Assembly: GCA_963844855.1 (NCBI GenBank)
Contig: CAWJQP010000090.1
Location: forward strand, 17,200-81,199
From: DASQDN01 sp963844855
GTDB lineage: Bacteria; Acidobacteriota; Terriglobia; Bryobacterales; Bryobacteraceae
Direction: 5' to 3'
Length of the DNA stretch: 64,000 bases
A program made the translations under genes and the position numbers. Shown here one piece after another: positions 26,478 to 33,017 of this stretch. The notes below the pieces were generated by a model, which searched no databases, had not been told where the DNA came from, and saw nothing but the letters and a program-made list of their open reading frames with translations. Position 1 is the stretch's first letter. Each line of letters starts with the position of its first letter.

Positions 26478-27298
26478 GTTGTCGCCTCCGCCACGGCCTG
26501 CAAACGGAGCCAAGTAGTCCACGAGAAGCTGCGCCCGAGTCCTTTGACCGAACGTAGCTTGGGTAGGGCTCGCTCCTCGATTGCGAGGGCCCGGTCTACC
26601 AGATCTGGATGCTGCCGCTGGAGTTGAACCAGCTCCGGTTTCTTCGTCGCAGGGCAGAAGAAGCACGCACTTTTGCACGGCACGACTAGACCTTCTGAGC
26701 GGATCAGATCAATGCACGCAGTCCTATCCAACCCGAATTCGCGCAAAGGGTACCAGAAGCGGTACTTTGGATCGCGGAACTCTTTAATGCGACGCCCATC
26801 GGATGGGCCGGCATCATAGCCGATCGCCTTGAGAACCCGCTGGCCAGAGTGCCAGCAGCGCAAAGCTGGCTCCCAGTGATTACAGAACTTGTTCTGCGGT
26901 GCGACCTTCCACTTCAGGCTGCAGCTCTTGCCGCCGTAAGCGAGGCTCGGCAAAGTGCCAGTCCGAAGACACTGATCTTCGAGAGTCCGATCCGGCACAC
27001 GCACGCCGCGCCTTCGAACGACAATCAGTTCCGGAAATCCGGCGCGCCACAACCAGTCCTGCCGGATCTCCAGATAAGCGTATGTTTCACGCTTCTCGGA
27101 CCCCGTGTCTGCGAACAGAATCAGATCAGGACGTACGCCGACACGCTTCAACTTGATGAGCAGCGCCGTCGAGTTGACGCCAAGACCGTCGGCGACCACA
27201 AGCGGCACAGCGGACTGCGTGCCGTGGATCTCGGCCAGCGTAACAACCTCAGGCGAAGCCAATCCCGTTGAAGAAGAAAAGAGTCGTAGCTGATGCAC
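26474..27298 (-). CDS. PP-loop/PAPS-reductase-like enzyme
   Basis: The GTG at 27298 with GGAAAGGG upstream gives 274 residues. The N-terminal Rossmann-like core has a modified PP-loop GLGVNST at residues 38-44 (ATP pyrophosphate binding), then ILFADTGSEKRETYAYL, which matches PAPS reductase/adenine-nucleotide alpha-hydrolase proteins. Two Cys clusters (CSLKWK and CKSACFFCPATKK) could hold an iron-sulfur centre, as in tRNA thiolases and DndC-type DNA sulfuration enzymes. Typical assimilatory PAPS reductases end in an ECGxH motif, which is absent, so a nucleic-acid-modifying role is more likely. The overlapping start of the Mom-like gene suggests a joint pathway, which is inference. Confidence 0.72.
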   Translation of the reverse strand: MHQLRLFSSSTGLASPEVVTLAEIHGTQSAVPLVVADGLGVNSTALLIKLKRVGVRPDLILFADTGSEKRETYAYLEIRQDWLWRAGFPELIVVRRRGVRVPDRTLEDQCLRTGTLPSLAYGGKSCSLKWKVAPQNKFCNHWEPALRCWHSGQRVLKAIGYDAGPSDGRRIKEFRDPKYRFWYPLREFGLDRTACIDLIRSEGLVVPCKSACFFCPATKKPELVQLQRQHPDLVDRALAIEERALPKLRSVKGLGRSFSWTTWLRLQAVAEATT

Positions 27299-27332
27299 GA
27301 GCGCCCTTTCCGGCGCCTCGTGCGCCGCGACG

Positions 27333-27936
27333 TCAGACTGGTGGTCCGGTCACTGGAAAACCTGTTACTTGGACGAACCCGTGCTCACCGATGTGGACCT
27401 CGATCTCCTGCGGCTCAAAATTCCGCTCGGAGTACCGGTCTGACAAGATCTCGAGTCTCTGGTTCGCACTTGTCCGAAGCGCGAGCACGCTCGGTCGCCC
27501 GGCGACATACCGTCCGAGCACAGCGAAATCAAGATGTCCCCGAATGCTTCGCCAAATCGCTTGCCGTGCGACCTGGGTCAATTCCCTTCGGCACCAGTAA
27601 TGGCCGCTCTTCCAGTTCCTGTGCCGAGTACCCGGAGTACATACCGAAACTCAACGCGGGAAGCCTACTGTGCACGCACTCGATTAGCGATAGCAAGTCG
27701 CAGGCCTGCTGCATTGGCTCCCCTCCCGAGAACGTGACTCCTTCGAGCCTGCGCTCTTCATAGGCGCACAGAACCAAGTCGGTTGCTTGGGCAATGCTCC
27801 ATTCTTCTCCGATAAATGGGTGACTTTCCGCGTTCCAGCAAGACCGGCAACCGAGTGTACAGCCTTGAAAGTAGACAACAGCGCGAAGGCCGGGTCCGTT
27901 CACCCGACTGCCGCGCACAAAACCATGGATCAGCAT
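27333..27936 (-). pseudogene. Radical-SAM NrdG-like activase, one frameshift
   Basis: The ATG at 27936 opens MLIHGFVRGSRVNGPGLRAVVYFQGCTLGCRSCWN when read in two parts; Cys26, Cys30 and Cys33 make the CxxxCxxC iron-sulfur motif of radical SAM enzymes. TFSGGEPM follows as the SAM-binding GGE. This short form resembles NrdG, the activase of anaerobic ribonucleotide reductase. Near 27615 one base is lost or gained, and the next frame continues with GHYWCRRELTQVARQAIWRSIRGHLDFAVLGRY and a C-terminal domain to 27333 (about 200 residues in total). No NrdD partner is present; its place before the PP-loop gene (34-nt gap) suggests use in the same cassette. Confidence 0.75.
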
Positions 27937-28139
27937 ATTGCGCCTCAGATTCACAACGGCAGCAATGAGACCACAATGTCTCCGCAGGTGATCGCCTGTT
28001 GTTTCGACTGACGAGACACGCATGTCCGCGGAATGGACGTTATACGGCCCGTTGGATCGAAGTAATGCCTCAAAGGGGGTCCTTTGCGCTCCGAGCCGTG
28101 ATCGCCTTGCGACGGTGTATGCTGTGCGTAGGAGACTGC

Positions 28140-28265
28140 ATGGAAGCGGCCACACTTGTAGCGATATTTGTATCTATTTTTGTAGCCATTTTCCTTCCGT
28201 TAATTCTGTCGGGAAAGCAATGGAGAGAAGAGCAGGACAGGGCGCGCGCGCGCCGTATGGGCTGA
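28140..28265 (+). CDS. Small single-pass membrane protein, 41 residues
   Basis: An ATG at 28140 with TAGGAG six bases before it encodes 41 residues: one hydrophobic helix (about residues 4-24, AATLVAIFVSIFVAIFLPLIL) and a short basic tail (KQWREEQDRARARRMG). It is divergent from the radical-SAM operon. No family is recognised. The good ribosome-binding site and clear helix support it, but short frames like this arise by chance. Confidence 0.4.
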   Translation: MEAATLVAIFVSIFVAIFLPLILSGKQWREEQDRARARRMG

Positions 28266-28382
28266 GCATAGGATGAATGCAAGACTCCTGAGACTCAACA
28301 TTTAATGCGTCCCTAAGGCTCTCCTCAACGTCTGGCAAAGGGTCCGTTGTTAGACTCAGACGACACCTTGTAGATTGGACAC

Positions 28383-28820
28383 ATGGCGCTCAAACGGATG
28401 GACAACGTAGGAATCGTCGTCGATGACCTCGGAGGGACGATTGATTTCTTTCGCGAGCTCGGCCTCGAGCTCGAAGGGCGGGCCACGATCGAAGGAGAAT
28501 GGGCCGGACGTGTCACTGGACTGGGCGATCAGCGCGTCGAGATTGCCATGATGCGCACGCCGGACGGCCACGGCCGGCTCGAGCTCTCCCGCTTCCTCAC
28601 GCCGCCTGCCGTCGCGGATCACCGCAACGCCCCGGTGAACGCTCTAGGCTACCTCCGCGTCATGTTCGCCGTGGACGACATCGACGAGACGCTTGAAAGG
28701 CTCCGCAAGCGCGGCGCGCAGCTCGTAGGCGAAGTAGTCCAGTATAAAGACGCGTATCGGCTCTGCTACATCCGCGGGCCTGAAGGGCTTCTCATCGGAC
28801 TCGCCCAAGAACTCAGCTGA
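28383..28820 (+). CDS. VOC/glyoxalase-family protein
   Basis: The product is 145 residues with two beta-alpha-beta-beta-beta modules of the vicinal-oxygen-chelate fold: MDNVGIVVDDLGGTIDFFRELGLELEGRATIEGEW, and LGYLRVMFAVDDIDETLERLRKRGAQLVGEVVQYKDAYRLCYIRGPEGLLIGLAQEL. Candidate metal ligands are limited: Glu in HGRLELSRF and the final Glu region, while the first-strand His is Asn (DNVGIVV), so metal binding may differ from glyoxalase I. The family covers dioxygenases, isomerases and resistance proteins, so no substrate is assigned. It lies between two mobile operons but looks intact. Confidence 0.82.
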   Translation: MALKRMDNVGIVVDDLGGTIDFFRELGLELEGRATIEGEWAGRVTGLGDQRVEIAMMRTPDGHGRLELSRFLTPPAVADHRNAPVNALGYLRVMFAVDDIDETLERLRKRGAQLVGEVVQYKDAYRLCYIRGPEGLLIGLAQELS

Positions 28821-28891
28821 GCGCAATACGAAGACAATGACGAAGAGCGACCAATGTCAGCGAGCGCGTCTCACAAAGGGTAATTAACCGG

Positions 28892-29669
28892 CTAATCTCT
28901 GCCGAAACTTCGATACCTATGACGGATCGAGTTTTCGAGCTTCTGAGGCGATCTTGATGAGGCGGTTGGCGAGCCGCTCCAGGAGACGACGATGCGGTCC
29001 TGGGGGAAGAGTGCGGCGGAACATTTCCAGCACGTGCTGTGCGACATGGAGCGAACCAAGCAGGCCGGACAGGTCGGGGGTAGCAGAAGTGGCTGAGGGG
29101 ATTTTGGGGGCAGGTAAGCGGTGACGAGGTTGTTGTCGAGCCAACTGAAACTCGTGCTCGACGTCGAGCAGGGACACTTCGAGATAGCGCATGGTCATGT
29201 TGGGCGACCGGTGGCCGAGGATCTTCATGAGAACGGGCAAACTCACGCCGGCGCGGAGCATCTCGGTTGCGAAGGTGTGTCTAATCTCTGCCGAAACTTC
29301 GATACCTATGACGGATCGAGTTTCCGAGCTTCTGAGGCGATCTTGATGAGGCGGTTGGCGAGCCGCTCCAGGAGACAACGATGCGGTCCTGGGGGAAGAG
29401 TGCGGCGGAACATTTCCAGCACGTGCTGTGCGACATGGAGCGAACCAAGCAGGCCGGACAGGTCGGGGGTAGCAGAAGTGGCTGAGGGGATTTTGGGGGC
29501 AGGTAAGCGGTGACGAGGTTGTTGTCGAGCCAACTGAAACTCGTGCTCGACGTCGAGCAGGGACACTTCGAGATAGCGCATGGTCATGTTGGGCGACCGG
29601 TGGCCGAGGATCTTCATGAGAACGGGCAAACTCACGCCGGCGCGGAGCATCTCGGTTGCGAAGGTGTGC
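28892..29669. repeat. 389-bp near-perfect tandem duplication
   Basis: The sequence from 28892 is repeated from 29281 with a period of 389 bp and only a few differences (for example TTTTCGAG versus TTTCCGAG, and GACGACGATG versus GACAACGATG). Each copy starts with CTAATCTCTGCCG, part of the proposed element end, and covers the 3' third of the second recombinase gene. Confidence 0.9.
28917..29280 (-). pseudogene. Duplicated C-terminal fragment of the second tyrosine recombinase
   Basis: The tandem copy encodes the last part of the recombinase (RHTFATEMLRAGVSLPVLMKILGHRS through KLDPS) without its N-terminal and first catalytic segments. The open frame extends to 29378 across the junction, but the piece lacks the Arg I box and cannot be an active recombinase. 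Confidence 0.82.
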
Positions 29670-30445
29670 CGGAACTGGTGCGGGACGATGCGGGACTTAA
29701 TGCCAACCGCAGCAGCGATCTGATGCAGCGACCTGCGCAACTCGCAGCCAAGCGTCATGCGGCCTTGAGGGCGGGGCAGAAGAAAGCGTGCCGCGCGATT
29801 CTTATCCGGGTGACAGAGCAGACGAAGGCGATGCACGATGCCACAGACGAAGGAGTCCACCGGGACAAGTCGCTCAGTGCGCAACTTGCCAAGGGGCACG
29901 TGAACGGCCCATTGATCGTGGCTGATATGGCGTAGACAGTCCAGCGGCAAATCGAGGCACTCGCCGATGCGCAGGCCGGTGTGGCGGAGGAGCAGCAGGG
30001 CGTTGCCGACGAGATCGTCGCGTCGCAGTAGTTCCTGCTGGATCAACCGGTCTTGTTCGGAGGTCAGGGGCCACGGCAGACACCGGTCGGCACTTGGAAT
30101 ATCGTCAGAGCGGATCAGGCGGGTTAGCAGCGGGATGCCTTTGCTCCACGCCAGTTCTTCGAAGATACGGCGCAGACGAATGACGTAGTGGGCGTAAGTC
30201 ACCTTAGCCAGAGGAGGCTGGTGAGAGCGCAACAGGTTGAGCCAGTCCAGGATGTGCGGGTCGCGGCGGAGTTGCCGGAGTGAGCGCACGCGCGGGTGTT
30301 GGGCGTCGAGATAGTTCAGAAAGTGGCGCCCGGTGCGCTGATAATAGTGTTCCGAATCCGCAGTGAGAGAAGTGGTGAGAGATTCAGCGGCTCGTTGAAA
30401 GAGGGGCGCCATGGGATTCCGTGGAAGAGGAAACCTTTGCCTCAT
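29306..30445 (-). CDS. Tyrosine recombinase 2 of the mobile operon
   Basis: The ATG at 30445 overlaps the previous stop (ATGA), giving 379 residues. An N-terminal SAM-like DNA-binding domain (about 15-120; TADSEHYYQRTGRHFLNYLDAQHP) is followed by the catalytic domain: Arg159 in HTGLRIGECLDL, His256-x-x-Arg259 in PHQFRHTF, Gly281-His282 in ILGHRSPNMT, and Tyr291 in MRYLEVS. The essential set R-H-R-H-Y is complete. The C-terminal tail (about 80 residues past the Tyr, HEFQLARQQPRHRLPAPKIPS...) is longer than in XerC/D. Its 3' end lies in the 389-bp duplication, whose outer copy carries a spare C-terminus. Confidence 0.88.
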   Translation of the reverse strand: MRQRFPLPRNPMAPLFQRAAESLTTSLTADSEHYYQRTGRHFLNYLDAQHPRVRSLRQLRRDPHILDWLNLLRSHQPPLAKVTYAHYVIRLRRIFEELAWSKGIPLLTRLIRSDDIPSADRCLPWPLTSEQDRLIQQELLRRDDLVGNALLLLRHTGLRIGECLDLPLDCLRHISHDQWAVHVPLGKLRTERLVPVDSFVCGIVHRLRLLCHPDKNRAARFLLPRPQGRMTLGCELRRSLHQIAAAVGIKSRIVPHQFRHTFATEMLRAGVSLPVLMKILGHRSPNMTMRYLEVSLLDVEHEFQLARQQPRHRLPAPKIPSATSATPDLSGLLGSLHVAQHVLEMFRRTLPPGPHRCLLERLANRLIKIASEARKLDPS

Positions 30446-31482
30446 GACTGGGTGGGGGGAACCGGCAGGAGTCGCCGGGCCACCGCGCGCGCATACTGTT
30501 CCATGACGTCGTGCGGCGAGACCTGAACGTAGATCATCGTGGTGGAAATGTTGGCGTGTCCCATCAGTTGCATGAGGGCAGGCAGGCTGATTCCGGCACG
30601 AACCATATCGGAGGCGAAGGTGTGTCGGAAGCGGTGTGGATGGGCGCCGGAGATCCCGCTGGTGCGTCGGTGATAACGGAACAGAGAGCGCAAGCCGGCG
30701 GGCGTGATACGACTGCCGCGGGCAGGCCCTTTCAGCGATACGAACAGTGCCGGGCCGCATGCGGGGGGACGTTCCAGCCGCAAGTAGTGATCCAGTAAGT
30801 GAACGGTTTCGGAAGCCAGAGGCAGGAAGCGGATTTTGTTGCCTTTACCATGCACGCAGATCCGGGACTCTGCCAGTTGGACATCCTCGCGGTCCAATGC
30901 GATGACTTCTTTGGAGCGGAGTCCCAGCAACAGCATCAGCCCGACGATGGCCAGATCACGCGCGGTGTGGAAGCCGGACCAGAAGCGGGCGACCTGATCC
31001 ACCGACAGAGGCATAGGGATGCGTTTGGGCTCTTTCACTCGGAACCGGCTCAGCGCAGGACGGAACCGTCCGTAGCCCAGCGACGAACGCAACCAGTAGA
31101 AGTGGGAAAAGCCCGGCTCTGCTGTGCGGACCGCATCGGGAAACTCGTTGCGCAAAGCGCACCCGACAACGATCACGCGGCGGTTGATGGTAGCGGGCGC
31201 AGGCCGCGGTTGGCTGCCAGCCTGGAATCGCACATAGTCCGGCAGCACCGACGCGAGTGCATCCTCAGCGAGAGCATCCGTGTGATGGAGGCCGGCCCAC
31301 CAGCGAAGGAAGTGCAGTAGATCCATGGCATAGCTGCGCAGCGTGGTTTGCGCGAGGCAGCGGACATATTCACGGTCCAGAAAACGATTGGCCCATGCCA
31401 CTTCACGGCCAGTCTGTTGCTCGACGATATGAAAGGGGCTGCGTGCGCCGCCGTTTGGCTGATGGATTAGCTGGAATGTCAT
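30442..31482 (-). CDS. Tyrosine recombinase 1 of the mobile operon
   Basis: The product is 346 residues from an ATG overlapping the primase stop. The N-terminal core-binding domain spans about 35-125 (LRSYAMDLLHFLRWWAGL). The catalytic domain has Arg189 in LLGLRSKEVIALDREDV, His283 and Arg286 in HPHRFRHTFASDMV, His309 in LMGHANISTTMIY, and the nucleophile Tyr318. So both recombinases of this operon keep a full active site. They differ from each other in sequence and length, as do TnpA and TnpB of Tn554, which act together. Spacing of exactly four bases to its neighbours indicates a single translated unit. Confidence 0.9.
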   Translation of the reverse strand: MTFQLIHQPNGGARSPFHIVEQQTGREVAWANRFLDREYVRCLAQTTLRSYAMDLLHFLRWWAGLHHTDALAEDALASVLPDYVRFQAGSQPRPAPATINRRVIVVGCALRNEFPDAVRTAEPGFSHFYWLRSSLGYGRFRPALSRFRVKEPKRIPMPLSVDQVARFWSGFHTARDLAIVGLMLLLGLRSKEVIALDREDVQLAESRICVHGKGNKIRFLPLASETVHLLDHYLRLERPPACGPALFVSLKGPARGSRITPAGLRSLFRYHRRTSGISGAHPHRFRHTFASDMVRAGISLPALMQLMGHANISTTMIYVQVSPHDVMEQYARAVARRLLPVPPTQS

Positions 31483-32447
31483 GGACGAGCGATCTCCAGA
31501 AGCCGCTGAAACTGTCGCGCATCGCCGCCATGAACAAAGAAGCTGTTCGGATCGTGTCCGTCCGGCAGCGAGACGCTTCGGGCAGAGACGCCTTTAGCGC
31601 CAAGGCGGCACGACATCCATTGCGCAGCGGATTGGCCGCTTCCGTTGACGTCGGAATCGAAGGCCAGATAGACCGTCCGGGAACCGTCACACAGTTGTTG
31701 AACCTGCCGCGCATTCGGATGGGTTCCCAACGAGCAGGTGACGTTATGGAAGCCAGCCTGCCACAATACCGCGTAGTCGAACAGCCCCTCCACGAGAATG
31801 ATGTCGGAACATCGACGAACCTGCTCCCATGCGTACAAGCCGCCCTTGCCGCCCGGCAGGAACCGGTGCGGAGCCGCGTCCCCAATGCTGCGGCCATAAA
31901 GATTACCCTCCAGGGGAAAGACGATGCGGTGGGCATAGGTGTCGTAACCGCTGGCATTCACCAGACCTGCCTGCTGCAGCACGGGGAGTGCGTAACCCAA
32001 CTGGCTCAGCCATGCGCGAAGGCAACGGCCCGGCGCATACCCGATGCGCATGTGCTCCACGATCTCGGGCGCGTGGAGCCCGCGCTGCTGTAAGTAAGCA
32101 AGCGCCTCGCTGTGACGGGTCAACTGCATCCGGTAGAAGTCGGTAACTTCCTCCAGCAGCCGGGTAACTCCGCACCACTCACGCAGCAACGCCACGGCCT
32201 GAGGAAACTTCACCTGGTGAAAAAGCTCTGTAAATCGGATCACGTCCCCGCCACGCGCGCAGCCAAAACAGTAAAACAAGTTCCGACAGGGGTCCGCCAG
32301 AAAGCTTGGCTTGTGATCGGCGTGCAGGGGACACAGTCCCATCAGCCTGCCTCCACGGATGCTCCGGGTGGGTTGCCAGCCGTGAGCCTGCAGAAAGTCC
32401 AGCAACGGGATCTGCTGTTTCAGTTCATCAATCGCCTTTCGATTCAC
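31479..32447 (-). CDS. CHC2 zinc-finger DNA primase of the mobile operon
   Basis: The GTG at 32447 overlaps the preceding stop (GTGA) with GGAGGTG upstream, giving 322 residues. The N-terminal zinc finger reads C39-P-L-H42...C60-F-G-C63 (GLCPLHADHKPSF, FYCFGCARGGDVI), the DnaG CHC2 pattern. A central helical region (about 85-170) follows, then a TOPRIM domain with DIILVEGLFDYAVLWQAG (catalytic Glu) and VYLAFDSDVNG (DxD metal site). It lacks the DnaB-binding C-terminal domain of DnaG, so it is a minimal primase. A primase within a tyrosine-recombinase transposon suggests single-strand conversion or replication of an excised circle. That role is inference. Confidence 0.88.
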   Translation of the reverse strand: MNRKAIDELKQQIPLLDFLQAHGWQPTRSIRGGRLMGLCPLHADHKPSFLADPCRNLFYCFGCARGGDVIRFTELFHQVKFPQAVALLREWCGVTRLLEEVTDFYRMQLTRHSEALAYLQQRGLHAPEIVEHMRIGYAPGRCLRAWLSQLGYALPVLQQAGLVNASGYDTYAHRIVFPLEGNLYGRSIGDAAPHRFLPGGKGGLYAWEQVRRCSDIILVEGLFDYAVLWQAGFHNVTCSLGTHPNARQVQQLCDGSRTVYLAFDSDVNGSGQSAAQWMSCRLGAKGVSARSVSLPDGHDPNSFFVHGGDARQFQRLLEIARP

Positions 32448-32908
32448 GAACTGTTCACCTCCACAGGCAGAATATGGCGGATCGCGCGCCAATCCCAGGC
32501 AAGGATGGTGGGCAAGTCGAAAATGATCCACCCCGTCGCCTGCCACAACCTGCTCGCCAGCAAAACCCCGAGGCAAAACAGTTGCCCAGCCCATCGGCGC
32601 ACTGTGGACGGATCCGGCAGTCTGTCCGGCTCTTTGGTGTTGGGAACCGACTCTTCCCAGTTGCTTACTTGGTGCAGCGATTCCCAGGCTTGCTGCCGGC
32701 AATGGAGACTATAATGCCCGTAAGGCAGCGACCAGACGGGCAGAACTGTGAACGTTTTTCCGCACGACCTACATAACCCGCGGCGAATCCAGATCCAGTC
32801 GTGGCGCTGGTCGCGCGCCTGCTTGCGTCGCAGGCCGTGACCGATGATGGTCTGGTTGCCGCACACCGGGCACCGTCGCGGCAGCAGTTGCAGCGGGAAC
32901 GGTGTCAC
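32444..32908 (-). CDS. DUF6431-like zinc-binding protein of the mobile operon
   Basis: The product is 154 residues. The N-terminal treble-clef/zinc-ribbon has Cys13-x-x-Cys16 (RRCPVCGNQTIIGHGLRRKQ) and Cys46-x-x-Cys49 (LCRSCGKTFTVLP). The spacing and the words GHG, DWIWIRRG and PPYSHYS-like LPYGHYSL match the DUF6431 family, found next to transposition genes. The C-terminal part includes DPSTVRRWAGQL, which could be a helix-turn-helix. It is the first gene of the coupled set, so it may recognise element ends. No catalytic residues are apparent. The family assignment is by pattern and is moderate. Confidence 0.65.
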   Translation of the reverse strand: MTPFPLQLLPRRCPVCGNQTIIGHGLRRKQARDQRHDWIWIRRGLCRSCGKTFTVLPVWSLPYGHYSLHCRQQAWESLHQVSNWEESVPNTKEPDRLPDPSTVRRWAGQLFCLGVLLASRLWQATGWIIFDLPTILAWDWRAIRHILPVEVNSS

Positions 32909-33017
32909 CCCGGATCGAACTTGTCATCGTCCTCGGTCAGTGCGATAAAAAGAATCAAGGCTGGCGTGAAGGGCACCCTTTCAACGCCCTGCCAAGGTTC
33001 GATCGGGTCGCGGGCCT

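Noticed and set aside
24411..28155. DNA phosphorothioation (Dnd) system
   Set aside because: The PP-loop enzyme is reminiscent of DndC, but DndA, DndB, DndD and DndE are absent and the partner is Mom-like.
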